Of a stretch of 64,000 bases of DNA, positions 36,046 to 47,716 are shown in pieces. This DNA is from Zanthoxylum bungeanum. Taxonomy: Eukaryota; Streptophyta; Magnoliopsida; Sapindales; Rutaceae. The DNA lies in the NCBI GenBank assembly GCA_019454045.1, contig SKCR01023735.1, positions 1 to 64,000 of the forward strand, written 5' to 3'. Position 1 is the stretch's first letter; each line of letters opens with the position of its first letter. The notes beneath the pieces were generated by a model, which was not told the DNA's origin, made no database searches, and saw nothing but the letters and a program-made list of their open reading frames with translations. Both the position numbers and the translations under genes were made by a program.

Positions 36046-36479
36046 TACTTACTAAAATTTCAGAAGGAAAACTCAAAGTTTAATTCTGAATTGTTAGTCG
36101 TGGTTTCCATCTGTTTTTTTATTTTGTTGTAATAATCAACGATCACCTATGCTAAGTCTTGAATGTATTACGGGTTCTCTACTAGATTGTCCTGATGATT
36201 GACAGTTATATCTACTCACATAATCATTAAATAAATTTATTAAATCATTTTTTATTCAATATATTATTTTTCTAACATTAATTTCATCTTCTATTCCTAA
36301 AAATTTATAATAAGTTTGTAAGCCACGATTCAAACCTTATAATTTAAATTTATGATCAAAAATTATGGTAATAAGATAAAATAATGTAATATCTTTAAAA
36401 TAAATTAATCATTTTCTCTTCATAAAAGTAATAATTTCAAATAAAATAATATCATTAACGTTAGAACTTTCAGCATGCT

Positions 36480-37809
36480 CATATAGAATATCGACACACT
36501 CATAAAGTGGTTCTTTACTCCCGAGTATAAGAGTGTTGAAGTAATAAAATAACATGGTAAGTTCGGGGTCGATCCACATGGAATAGATTTAGTAAAATAA
36601 AATAATAATTCAAGTGACAAAAAAGACTGAATTGTTTAAAGTGATGGACAATTTTAAATTGAACTGCAACAATAAATTAAAATGACGGGGGCTAAGGGAA
36701 CCACTCTTGATATTTCAAATTTAGAGAACTCTTACTTTTTATAATATATAAATTTTCATTATTACCCAGTTAATTTATTTCAGGAATTAATTATGCCAAA
36801 ACATATAAAACCAGCCATAAAGGCATTGATAACATCTGTCTATAATAAGTCTAGTTAGGTACTCAATTATGCCAAATATATAAAAGCAGTCATATAGACA
36901 GTAACAAAGTTTGTAAATAATTAATCCAGATTTAAATTAAATATTAGTTGATACACTTACAAAGTGATTCTTTACTCCAAAGTATAAGAGTATCAAAGTA
37001 ATAAAATAACCCGTTAAGTTCGAGGTCGATCCACAATGAATAAATATAGTAAAATAAAATAATGATTTGAGTGAAAATAAAAAGACTGAATTATTTGAAA
37101 TGATTTACAATTTTTAAATTGGACTGAAAGACTGAATTATTTGAAATGATTTACAATTTTTAAATTGGACTGCAATAATAAAATAAAATGATGGGGCTAT
37201 GAGATCCACTTTTAATATTTCTAATTTAGAAATCTTATTTTTTTATAATATATAAATTGTCATTATTACTCAATTAATTTATTTCAGGAATTAATTATGT
37301 CAAAACATATAAAACTAGCCATAAAGGCGATGATAACATTTGTCTATAATAAGTCCAGTTAAGTACTCAATTATGCCAAATAAATAATATAAGCGGTAAC
37401 TAAGTTTGTCAATAATTAATCCAGATTTAAATTAAATATTAGTTTTTAGATTATAATTCATATATTATAATATAAATAAGATTAGTCTATATTTTTTATA
37501 TTAAGAGCTTTACTCTTTACCCCAAATAATGAATTTAGCTACTCATGATTTGAATAAAAATAAAAATAATTTTATTACCAAAAGAAAAAGAAATTACAAG
37601 AAAGTTTTAAAAAATTAAAACACACAATAGCTGGAATTCCAAAAAATTTCAAAGAAAACTATGGACTCCATGACTGATTTTCTAAGGTGCTGAGCACCTC
37701 TATCTAAAGTAGAGAGTTGAACGCCCTCACCCTTCACATATCATATAATTTATAAATTTATAAATTGCATGATTGTGATAGGTGGAATGTCATTTCCCAT
37801 ATATATATA
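36480..37809 (-). mobile_element. 3' LTR of Athila-like copy 2, left segment, partly duplicated
   Basis: The segment contains AAGTAATAAAATAAC...GGTCGATCCACA and CAGCCATAAAGGC words like those in the left part of the copy 3 LTR (GTATCGATCCCACG, CAGCCATATAGGCGG), in the same inverted orientation. A ~480-bp portion is present twice in tandem (about 36480-36955 and 36956-37440). It is broken at 37809 by the Tat-like element; the LTR continues at 41592-42076. The outer end is not sharply defined. Confidence 0.55.
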
Positions 37810-38584
37810 TGTTGATGGTGTTTTTAAGCACTATGATATTTAAGCAGTACGGCAGAGGTAAAAAGGGTGTAAATCCCTTCTTGATCGAGATCATTAATAC
37901 CGACCCGACCACAGGAGTTAGGGGCCGAGCACTTAAGATCGGTAACCGACCACTTAAAGATCGGATGACCGGGCATTATCAGATCGACATCAGCATTCTC
38001 AGTTCAAAATACCATCGTGACCGACCTCATGAAGACCGGGAATATGGCGGGATATGCTCCAGAAGATAAGTTATCCTACTTTCATGGGGAAAACTGATGA
38101 GTCAGTGTCCAAATAGGATAAAAGAAGGGAACAGTTTTGACTAGGAATCCTTATGGGAAACTAAATTGTTTCAACTAGGAAATTCTTGTACAAATAGGAA
38201 TATGATTTCTTCACCATTATAAATAGGAGGGTAGAGTGGGTGTAGAGGTAGGTAAAAAAAAGGAACAAGTTGAAAGTTGAGAGTTGGGGGAAGGAAGAGG
38301 AAGTAAAAAGTTGAGATCAATATCATTATTGTGAGACTTGTAAACAAAAGAGAGAGCTGAGAAGCGTGTTTGAGTAATAAAAGTATCATCCTTTTTGTGC
38401 CCGTGGACGTAGGTCGGACCAAGATCCACGAACCACGTTAAATCTCTTTGTCGATTGGCGTATTATTTGTCTTTTGCTAAGTTTGCTTTTGGTCCCCCAT
38501 AACCAAACAAATTCACTATTGAGGGAGGATTTCCTCGGGAGTGATATTCCCATATTACCCTGAGACCAAAATCCGCCGTCAACA
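37810..38584 (+). mobile_element. 5' LTR of small Tat-like element
   Basis: A 775-bp LTR begins TGTTGATGGTG and ends CGCCGTCAACA. It is nearly identical to 40821-41591. The target duplication ATATA lies at 37805-37809. The promoter region has CATTATAAATAGGAG at about 38215. Confidence 0.9.
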
Positions 38585-38586
38585 GT

Positions 38587-38604
38587 TGGCGCCGTCTGTG
38601 GGGA
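38587..38604 (+). promoter_or_regulatory. Primer-binding site of Tat-like element
   Basis: TGGCGCCGTCTGTGGGGA starts 2 bp after the LTR. This is a primer-site form typical of Tat-lineage plant elements (from memory); the tRNA was not assigned. Confidence 0.7.
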
Positions 38605-38625
38605 ACTCAACAAAAAGCAGCTCGT

Positions 38626-38901
38626 GTGGTAAGACGATGGCAGAAGATGGAAATCACCGATCGTCAGGCATTTCACCAGATAGTTCGGGAAATCCAGGAT
38701 AAAGGTCTGTTGGCCGAGCCTAATTTGAGGAGGTTCCCGATTGAGGAGGAAAATAGTAGGGCATACTGTATCTACCATAACGTAAGGGGACATGCCACGA
38801 ATGGGTGCAGAGACCTGCGGGAGCAGGTGGAAGACTTGGTGAAAGAATGCTATCTCAGTGAGTACATAGACCATTCTGTTTTTGAGGTCAACCAAAGTTG
38901 A
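38626..38901 (+). pseudogene. gag: Gag zinc-knuckle remnant of Tat-like element
   Basis: The 91-aa frame holds EITDRQAFHQIVREIQDKGL, then YCIYHNVRGHATNGCRDLRE and QVEDLVKECYLSEYI. The C-x3-H-x4-H-x4-C pattern with flanking acidic residues is the C-terminal knuckle of Tat/Grande-type gag. The capsid part is missing and no pol follows. The element cannot move alone. The ATG given is only the first in frame; the true protein would start elsewhere. Confidence 0.65.
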
Positions 38902-39102
38902 TAGCGGAAGTCATCCGGTCGGATGCGTGGAATACTGAAATGCAGAGAGGACGTATTAAGAAGAGCCTTACTTGTAGTAACCCTTGTAGAGTTGTAAGAA
39001 AGACAACGGATCCCAAAAATGTGAGTAAAACCTCTTCTGACTTAGGTTGACATTTGATCATGCTTGTTTGTTATGGCTCACACAATGGTTTTGATATTTG
39101 TT
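38902..39102. other. Short non-coding spacer before repeat arrays
   Basis: No gene seen. Possibly a residue of the gag-pol region. Confidence 0.4.
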
Positions 39103-39905
39103 TTACGGCTCGGGTCTGCTCTTGTACCGCCGAGACCGATGTTTCTTTCCGGCTCGGGTCTGCTCTTGTACCGCCGAGACCGATGTCTCTTTCCGGTTCG
39201 GGTCTCTGCTCTTGTACCGCCGGGACCGATGTCTCTTTCCGGCTCGGGTCTGCTCTTGTACCGCCGAGACCGATGTCTCTTTCCGGTTCGGGTCTGCTCT
39301 TGTACCGCAGAGACCGATTGTCTCTTTCCGGCTCGGGTCTGCTCTTGTACCGCCGAGACCGATGTCTCTTTCCGGCTCGGGTCTGCTCTTGTACCGCCGA
39401 GACCGATGTCTCTTTCCGGCTCGGGTCTGCTCTTGTACCGCCGAGACCGATGTTTCTTTCCGGCTCGGGTGTGCTATTATACCGCCGAGACCGATGTCTC
39501 TTTCCAGCTCGGGTCTGCTATTGTACCGCCGAGACTGATGTTTCTTTCCGGCTCGGGTCTGCTCTTGTACCGCCGAGACCGATGTTTCTTTCCGGCTCGG
39601 GTGGTGTGTTATATACCGCCGAGACCGATGTCTCTTTCCGGCTCGGGTCTGCTCTTGTACCGCCGAGATCGATGTTTCTTTCCGGCTCGGGTCTGCTCTT
39701 GTACCGCCGAGACCCATGTTTATTCAGCTCGGGGCTGGTTTTCGTTCCGCCGAGGCCACTTGTTTATTCGGCTCGGGCCTGGATTTCGTTCCGCCGAGGC
39801 CGCTTGGTTATTCGGCTGGGGGCTGGATTTCGTTCCGCCGAGGCCGCTTGGTTAATCGGCTCGGATCTGGATTTTATTCCATCGAGGCCTTATGGTTTAT
39901 TCAGC
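39103..39905 (+). repeat. 44-bp tandem repeat array
   Basis: About 18 units of 44 bp: GCTCGGGTCTGCTCTTGTAC, then CGCCGAGACCGATGTCTCTT, then TCCG. The last few units are diverged (GGCCTGGATTTCGTTCCG). Since 44 is not a multiple of three, each long open frame cycles through all three phases of the repeat. This explains the large overlapping frames on both strands (for example 39054-39956), which are not proteins. Confidence 0.9.
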
Positions 39906-40610
39906 TCGGGGTCGGGTTACGTCCCACCGAGTCGGCTTCTTTGGACTGAGATGTAATATTCCCCCAGAGCCAAGTCTTTCTTTTAGCTCGGGGTCGGGTT
40001 ACGTCCCACCGAGTCGGTTTCTTTGGACTGGGGATGTAACATTCCCCCAGTGCCAAGTCTTTCTTTTAGCTCGGGGTCGGGTTACGTCCCACCGAGTCGG
40101 TTTCTTTGGACTGGGGATGTAACATTCCCCCAGTGCCAAATCTTTCTTTTAGCTCGGGGTCGGGTTACGTCCCACCGAGTCGGTTTCTTTGGACTGGGGA
40201 TGTAACATTCCCCCAGTGCCAAATCTTTCTTTTAGCTCGGGGTCGGGTTACGTCCCACCGAGTCGGTTTTTTTGGACTGAGGATGTAACATTCCCCCAGT
40301 GCCAAGTCTTTCTTTTAGCTCGGGGTCGGGTTACGTCCCACCGAGTCGGTTTCTTTGGACTGGGGATGTAACATCCCCCCAGTGCCAAGTCTTTCTTTTA
40401 GCTCGGGGTCGGGTTACGTCCCACCGAGTCGGATTCTTTGGACTGGGGATGTAACATTCCCCCAGAGCCAAGTCTTTCTTTTAGCTCGGGGTCGGGTTAC
40501 GTCCCACCGAGTCAGTTTTCTTTGGACTGAGGATGTGACATTCCCCCAAAGCCAAATGTTCTTCTCAACTCGGGGTCGGGTTACGTCCCACCGAGTCGAT
40601 CGTCATCAGC
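39898..40610 (+). repeat. 83-bp tandem repeat array
   Basis: About eight units of 83 bp: AGCTCGGGGTCGGGTTACGT, CCCACCGAGTCGG, TTTCTTTGGACTGGGGATGT, AACATTCCCCCAGTGCCAAG, then TCTTTCTTTT. They are very uniform, so recently homogenised. They share with the 44-bp units the pattern GCTCGG...CCGAG, which can pair as a short stem. The 60-aa frames in each unit are artefacts. Confidence 0.9.
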
Positions 40611-40820
40611 ATAAGGGCAAAGTATTTTCTCCACGGGTAGATATCGGGATCCTCGTTGACTGAGCACATGAAGGTGGCAGGAAGGACCAGATTTACCGCC
40701 AAGGCATTTTTCTCTGCGGTTCCTGGAGTGACCACCGACGGATTCATCGGTACACCATCTTTTTTTATAGTTCCCGGCATCAACTCGCAAACTCGTTGTT
40801 ACCGAGAACTAGGGGATAGA
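40611..40820. other. 3' internal end of Tat-like element
   Basis: No gene supported. A small minus-strand frame (40565-40783) is not recognisable. The purine-rich AACTAGGGGATAGA just before 40821 is the probable polypurine tract. Confidence 0.5.
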
Positions 40821-41591
40821 TGTTGATGGTGTTTTTAAGCACTATGATATTTAAGCAGTACGGCAGGGGTAAAAGGGTAAATCCCTTCTTGATCGAGATC
40901 ATTAATACCGACCCGACCACAGGAGTTAGGGGCCGAGCACTTAAGATTGGTAACCGACCACTTAAAGATCGGATGACCGGGCATTATCAGATCGACATCA
41001 GCATTCTCAGTTCAAAATACCATCGTGACCGACCTCATGAAGACCGGGAATATGGCGGGATATGCTCCAGAAGATAAGTTATCCTACTTTCATGGGGAAA
41101 ACTGATGAGTCAGTGTCCAAATAGGATAAAAGAAGGGAACAGTTTTGACTAGGAATCCTTATGGGAAACTAAATTGTTTCAACTAGGAAATTCTTGTACA
41201 AATAGGAATATGATTTCTTCACCATTATAAATAGGAGGGTAGAGTGGGTGTAGAGGTAGGTAAAAAAAAGGAACAAGTTGAAAGTTGAGAGTTGGGGGAA
41301 GGAAGAGGAAGTAAAAAGTTGAGATCAAGATCATTATTGTGAGACTTGTAAACAAAAGAGAGAGCTGAGAAGCGTGTTTGAGTAATAAAAGTATCATCCT
41401 TTTTGTGCCCGTGGACGTAGGTCGGACCAAGATCCACCGAACCACGTTAAATCTCTTTGTCGATTGGCGTATTATTTGTCTTTTGCTAAGTTTGCTTTTG
41501 GTCCCCCATAACCAACAAATTCACTATTGAGGGAGGATTTCCTCGGAGTGATATTCCCATATTACCCTGAGACCAAAATTCGCCGTCAACA
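40821..41591 (+). mobile_element. 3' LTR of Tat-like element, TSD ATATA
   Basis: The 771-bp LTR differs from 37810-38584 by only a handful of changes. The flank ATATA (41592-41596) matches 37805-37809, although the surroundings are AT dinucleotide repeats, so the duplication is only modest evidence. The element is 3782 bp in all. Confidence 0.88.
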
Positions 41592-42076
41592 ATATATATA
41601 TATATATATATATTGTTTTTTTTCTTGTTTTTGTCTTTAATAATTACATATAACATACTTTGGATTTTTATCAATTCCGGCCTTGAAAACTTCAGAACTA
41701 AAAAATCTTATAAACATCAAAGTTGTAGATATTTGAGTCTTCTTTAATCTGGAACTAGAATCGTCTCAATCCGATATCGGAGTAAACAATTATGGCAAAA
41801 TACAAAAATTATGAATGGTTGGAATTTCCGAAATTGTACACTATTAAAATACCATTTTAAGTTTTTGGCCTCTAAAATCCAAATGTCACGTCTATTTTTC
41901 TAGTTACGCATCCAAAGTATTATTTCACCTATATAAGAAATAAAAATCATAATAAAAATCTATAAAACATAATTTAATTATTATTTTACAAATGTGCTAA
42001 ATTAAGGGGATTAATGAAACTATAAGTAAAATGATTACTTTCTATTTATTAAATGTACATTTTTTAGTGTTCATCA
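41592..42076 (-). mobile_element. 3' LTR of Athila-like copy 2, right segment
   Basis: Inverted, it matches the first third of the solo LTR 3326-5410 (for example TACTCCGATATCGGATTGAG at 3609-3628 against its complement near 41768-41787). It ends TTCATCA at 42076, followed by CACCTCCCAACC, the polypurine region of the element read on the minus strand. Confidence 0.75.
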
Positions 42077-43549
42077 CACCTCCCAACCAGCTTATTACTA
42101 ATCCTTAGTAATTTAAGCGAAAACTTAAGATAAATTTTTTTTATCCAAGTTGATAATTGTTTTCTTTTTTCTAAATAATCAAAGAAGTAAATTCTAATGT
42201 ACTTTTTACCATTCTTCCGTACACACATAAAATAAAGAATCAATCAATTCATTGTGCCCATAATATTCACAGGTCTTGTTGAAAAAAGAGTAATATTTTT
42301 GTCCTAAAATTATATTAGAGTTCACACTTTTTTGGCAATAAGAGTTTATTTATAAATACAAAATATTTTTTTTAAATAATAATACATCTTCAAACCTTGT
42401 AACGAGATTTGGGTCAGTGACTCGTAAACTATTCGGCTTTAGAGCACTAGGTGATAAGACACCCCTACAGACTTAATTGCTCGGATCTCAGATGTTAAAA
42501 AGAAGAAGTGTCTGATTTCCTTAAACTTTTTCTTTAACTCATGTAACGAGCTTTGAGCCACATACTCCCAGACCAATTGGCCTTAGGGCACCAAGTGTTA
42601 AAATAACCCAACAGACTTAATTGCTCGAGTTAGAAAGGTTACGAAATCGAATTTATTCACACATTTTCTTTCAATCTCAAGCTCTAATGTTTTACTTGAA
42701 CAATCACTGCTTGCTGAGGCAAAATGTCCGGTTACTAAGTAAAAGCTTGATTATTATTAATATCATTTTTTAAACTAATTCAAGCTATATCGTTTTACGT
42801 GAACAATCACTGCTTGCTTAGGCAAGATGTCCGGTTACTAAGTAAAAACATGATTATTTTTATTGAATAAAAACACATATTCCACTGCCTTTAGGTGCTA
42901 CCTCAAACAAACTAGAGAACTGAATATTATAAAATTTTCACTTACAATCCACGATCATATGTTACCGTGTATATTGATAATACCTGTCAAATGAGCATAT
43001 GAGGATCAAATTTAATCAATATTATGGAGAATTCACAAATTTAAATGATTCAAAAAGAAAAGAATAAAAATAACTTGTTACAAAATATTGAGATGCGTCT
43101 CAGGAGTGAAAACTTCTTACATTGCCATCTTTGAACAACAATTCCACTTGGTTAGTCAAAACTTTATTGTTTGTTTGTGTGTAGTTTTTTTTTTTTTTAA
43201 AAAAATCACAAAAGAAAATCAACACAAAATAATTATTTTTTTACACTTAAATTAACAACAAAGCAAAAACAACATATATATTTTTTTTTTTATTTTTACA
43301 TAAAACAACAACACAAAAATGAAAATATTTTTTTTGAAAGAAAAACATAACATAAAAACGAAGATATTTTTTTGAAAGAAAAACACAACATAAAAACGAA
43401 AACTATATAGTCAACTATCCCCTCCCTATCCAAATTGAGACATTGTCCCCAAAGTCTGAATAAGAAGAAGTAGAGTTTATAAGACATCACCTGGTTAGTG
43501 TGGAATCGACAATTGAATCTACGACTATTTAAAAGAAAAAAATTAAAGA
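42077..43549 (-). other. 3' internal non-coding region of Athila-like copy 2
   Basis: Equivalent to 55825-57135 of copy 3. It contains two ~143-bp repeats (starting about 42399 and 42545) with AACGAG(A/C)TTTG, 'GGGCACCAAGTGTTAA' and 'GACTTAATTGCTCG'. T-runs and repeats of AAAACATAACATAAAAACGA lie near 43340. No gene. This is the tail between the LOG-like frame and the 3' LTR. Confidence 0.65.
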
Positions 43550-44194
43550 TTAAGATTCAAGTCAACTCTACCCTTCTAGACACGATCATTATCAGACCTG
43601 TTCAACTTGGAAAGAATGAGGTTGATTTTTGATTCATAAGCTAAGAGTTGGTCAATTAATTCATAACCTTTTCTTGTATTTAAGACGATATCTTTTACCG
43701 ATCTTGAAATGAACCCAAGTCTTTTGGCATCCTTAAGAAATACTAAAAAAAATCGAAAAAATGATTAACATTAAGTAGTCCAATGGGTTTTTGGTGAATG
43801 TCCAAGTTCGCTCATGACGCAACTGTGAATATTTATTCGAACGTGCCTAGCCTATCTAATAAAGTAATAAAAACGTCATCATGATTAATCATTTCAGTAA
43901 GTCTTTCAGACATACATGAGACACTGTATTATTCTCCATTTGATTTTCCAATGAGGTTTTCGTCTATCAAAGGTTTTGGAATGATTCCCAAAACTTGACT
44001 GCCACCTTCTTGCACGACCTTTGAAACACATCCCATCAATCTAAGATTACCATCGTCATATACTAAGTGCATGTTTCTTTCCGTCATAACTCTACCCAAT
44101 TCTTTTGCAGCCTCAACAAATTCTGGTTTAGTTCCAGAGCTAGTTCCATAAAATACACAGATATTAGTGACTCGTCATTTTGAAGTTTTTTCAT
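43550..44194 (-). pseudogene. LOG: LOG-like cytokinin riboside 5'-monophosphate phosphoribohydrolase, decayed copy
   Basis: Reading the minus strand from ATG 44194, after one frame change, gives NICVFYGTSSGTKPEF, LGRVMTERNMHLVY, QEGGSQVLGIIPKPL, SERLTEMINHDDVFIT, ANLDIHQKPIGLLNV and ELIDQLLAYE. These follow the LOG family order along its whole length without introns. The nucleotide-binding motif has decayed (VYDDGNLRLMG for VYGGG-x-x-GLMG) and the PGG-x-GT-xx-E motif is destroyed (LLDRLGTFE*). Stops occur at least three times. It lies between the nucleic-acid-binding-like frame and the 3' LTR, exactly as in copy 3. Confidence 0.85.
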
Positions 44195-44689
44195 TTTTGT
44201 TCTCTCTCTTATCTGGATATGTCGAAGGGAGAAATGACGAGTTGTATTTATGGATCCTGAAAAAAAGGTGAGTAATAAAAGCACTAGTACCTGTAAAATG
44301 ACAATTGTTAGATGAACAGTAAAATAGATCGTGAAAGTAAAAAAGTTTAGATACTGTCGTTAAAATTAAAGTAAAGGAATTCAAAACAGTGAATTAAAGT
44401 AAATCAAAACAATAATTTAAAGTAAGAGAAATCAAAACAATAAATTGAAACAATATGTACTGGTAGTTGTTATTATGGCTCACGTCTTCCTCTAATTTTA
44501 CGTCTAGTAACGGCTTGAGCGCCCTCTATGGGTCGAACATATGCTTCCCATCCAATTTTCTTATAAATTGGCAAACAGGTCTTTTAAAGTTAGATTCTCG
44601 AGACTGTATTGTTAACTTTCTTTTTGAAATTATGTATGCAAATTATGAATTACTCAATAAATATGTCCACTAGGATGCGTCTCAAGAGT

Positions 44690-45068
44690 CAACGATATAT
44701 CATCTAAAGTCTCCTTACTCAAGTTATCTATAATGAATTGAATTTTATCTTCGCGATTGTCAGACACCATTCCTAAATAACGATAACGAGTGTTGCATGT
44801 CCAACGTGCACATTTATAACAAACACCTAATTATTTAGCTATTCGTTTCTTAGCATATGTGTTTTTACCTAAACCGGGCATGTAAGAAATGAAAGAGTCA
44901 GATGACTCATCTACCAAGCGTGCTTTAATTACCAAACAAATATCGCTAAGAATACCATTGATCATAAGAAGCTTCATTCTTTCGATGCATGCTTTGTAAA
45001 TTTTCATTAGAGCATTTTGGGGGAGAGAATGAAAATGATTGTGGAGTTTTACGAGAGTTTCTTCTATG
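44690..45068 (-). pseudogene. Carlavirus NABP-like zinc-binding frame, decayed copy
   Basis: Minus-strand translation from about 45066 gives EETLVKLHNHFHSLPQNALM, KIYKACIERMKLLMINGI, SDICLVIKARL, SDSFISYMPGLG, YAKKRIAK, stop, GVCYKCARWTCNTR and GMVSDNREDKIQFI. It is collinear with the 58205-58588 frame of copy 3 and has one internal stop. The fourth zinc cysteine is replaced by Tyr. The initiator appears mutated (ATA for ATG). Function unknown in this element. Confidence 0.75.
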
Positions 45069-45259
45069 CTTTGATTGTAGGGTATCGGTAATTTTAGGAA
45101 ACTGAAAGAACCGACTTAGAGTCACAGAGTACCGTTATCCGCTGTTTAACCAGGGTACAAGATTCTGACAAAAAGAAAAAAAAATACTACAAAACTCAAG
45201 AAAAATGGAAATTAGATAAATACAAAAGAAAAGAAAAGAAAATAACAACTTGAAATACA

Positions 45260-46400
45260 TCAATCATAGTACACTGGGTTTGAAAGGAAAAACGATTCTT
45301 GAAAATTTGAACACTCCAAACATGGTTTGAGATGTTGTCCATTCACTTTAAATATATCACCATCCCTAAGATTGTCAGTGTCAGTAGCTCCATATGGGTA
45401 AATGTGGTTTACAATAAAAGGGCCACTCCATTTGGATTTCAATTTTCCAGGAAATAAATGAAGACGAGAATTATAAAGTAAAATTTTCCGACCAATTTCA
45501 AACATTTTTCGTGAAATTCGACTATCAAGAAAGGCCTTAGTTTTATCTTTAAGAATTTTTGCATTCTCATATGAATCATTCTTTAGCTCTTCATGTTCAT
45601 TTAATTGCAGTTTACGTTCATGACTGGCATTTTCAAGGTTTGAGTTGACTGTTTTAATAGCCCAGTATGCCTTATGGTCAAGTTTTACAAGCAAATGACA
45701 AAGTTTTCCATAAACTAGACGATATGGAGACATTCCTAAAGATATTTTGAAAGCTGTTCGATATGCCCAAAATGCATCAGTCAGTCAAAAAGACCAATCT
45801 GTGCAATTTGGGTTAACAGTTTTTTCCAAAATTTGTTTGATTTTCCTATTTTCTAGTTCAACTTGACCATTTATCTTAGGGTGATAAGATATAGAAACTT
45901 TATATGTAATTCCATATTTTTCATTAAGGACTCAAAAGGCTTGTTACAAATATGTTTACCTCCATCACTTATAATGGCCCGAGGGATTCCAAATCGACTT
46001 AAAATATTTTCTTTTAAAAATTTAATCACAGTTTTGTGATCATTGTTTTGACAAGGAATCGCCTCAACCCATTTTGAGACATAATCGACCCCAACTAAAA
46101 TATATAAAAATCCAAATGACGATGGAAATGGACCTATGAAATCTATTCCTCAACAATCAAAGATTTCGATGACTAGGATGTGATTTAAAGACATCATGTT
46201 TCTTTTTGAAATAAGTCCCAACTTTTAAAATTTTCACAAGTTTTGCAGAAAATATGTGTATCTTTAAAAATGATGGGCCAATAAAATCCACACTGTAAGA
46301 TTTTTGCAGCGCTTTTCTTAGATGAGAAGTGAGCTCCACATACTTCTGAATGACAAAACTGAACAACACTACTTATCTCATTGCCCGATATGCATCGTCA
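45260..46400 (-). pseudogene. pol: Ty3/gypsy integrase of Athila-like copy 2
   Basis: The open frame 45260-45733 (157 aa) holds the integrase C-terminal part: [35 protein letters not shown] and [12 protein letters not shown]. The core precedes it on the minus strand (45740-46150): GPFPSSFGFLYILVGVDYVS, KWVEAI, then IISDGGKHICNK (second aspartate region), with stops and frameshifts. The zinc-binding N-terminal region falls around 46157-46400 in another frame. Inactive. Confidence 0.75.
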
Positions 46401-47716
46401 GAAAATTTGATCAGGGCAATACTTGAATAATTATGGATCGTCACAGTAGAATCTTTTGACTTCGATTAAAAATTTCTTCTTATCTTAATGGCTCCAATTT
46501 GGAGGTATTTTTCCTGTTGCAAGAAAATTGACAATATTAGCATACTAAGACAATATATTTACAGAAAATAAAAAATCATCAGGAAAAGAGTCATTGGTAG
46601 GAGTTATGTCAATTTATGACTCATTTGTGAGTCTCGATAAATGATTTGCAACCAAATTCTCCGCTCCTTCCTTGTCATTGATTGTGAGATTGAATTCTGG
46701 AAGCAACAAAATCTACTGTAATAATATTGGCTTTGCATCCTATTTAGACATCAAATATCTAACATCAGCATGGTTAGAATAAACAACGGTTGAAGAACTA
46801 ATTAAATATAATTGAAATTTATCCAATGCAAATATTACAGTAAATAATTCTTTTTATGTGGTAGTGTAATTCATTTGTGCATTGTTTAAAGTTCTACTTA
46901 CGTAATTACATACGGCTTGTCTTCCTTTCTCCGTCTTAATACTGCACCAACTGCATAATCACTGGCATCCTATATTAGCTCAAAAAGCAAAGACCAATCA
47001 GGGGATTGCATGATAGGAGCAGAAGTTAAAAGACTGATAATCCTTTCAAATGATTTTTGACATTCTTCTGTCTATTCAAATGTTGCATCTTTTAATAAAA
47101 GGTTACACAATGGTTTGGATATGATACTAAATTTTTTAATGAACCTCTTATAAAACCATGCATGTCCTTAGAAAGAACGAATTTCATTGACTATTTTTTA
47201 TGGTGGCAATTTAGAGATTACCTATATTTTTACTTTGTCAACCTCAATACCTTTAGATGACACAACGTGACCCAAATAATTCCTGAATTAGCCATGAAAT
47301 GACATTTTCTCAGTATAACACAAGTCATTTTTCTTCACATCTTTTCAAAATATTTTCCAAATTATTCAAGAAATTATCAAATGAGTTCCCAAAAATAGTT
47401 ATATCATCCATAAATACCTCTAAACAGTGTTCAACCATGTCATTAAATAGGCTTAACATGCATCGATGGAATATTGCTGGTGTATTACAAAGTCTAAAAT
47501 ACATTTTTCTAAATGCAAATGTTCCAAAGGGACATGTGAATGTGGTCTTTTCCTGGTCTTCTAAAGCAATGAGAATTTGATAATAACCTGAGTAACCATC
47601 AAGAAAGCAATAGTAGTGATGTCCTGCTACTCTTTTTAAAAGTTGGTCAAGAAATGGTAAAGGAAAGTGATTTTTTTCTAGTGACGTCATTTAGTTTTCT
47701 ATAATCAATGTAAAAT
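46401..47716 (-). pseudogene. pol: Ty3/gypsy RT-RNase H of Athila-like copy 2, 5' truncated
   Basis: The clearest piece is 47325-47690: NHFPLPFLDQLLKRVAGH, CFLDGYSGYYQI, TFTCPFGTFAFRKMYF and FMDDITIFG. This is the RT palm, with FMDD in place of the usual Y/F-x-DD context. Just upstream, in another frame, is IDYRKLND. Downstream (46401-47320) is broken RT thumb and RNase H. Homology stops abruptly at about 47716, so gag, protease, 5' LTR and primer site of this copy are missing. Confidence 0.8.

Noticed and set aside
39054..39956. 300-aa and 263-aa open frames with repeated 'LGSALVPPRPM' type units
   Set aside because: They are produced by the 44-bp tandem array: the same DNA is open in several frames and on both strands, and units cycle through all phases. 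No protein support.
39898..40610. Regular repeats with spacing that could look like a CRISPR array
   Set aside because: There are no unique spacers; the whole 83-bp unit repeats, and it lies between LTRs of a plant element. The same applies to the other arrays.
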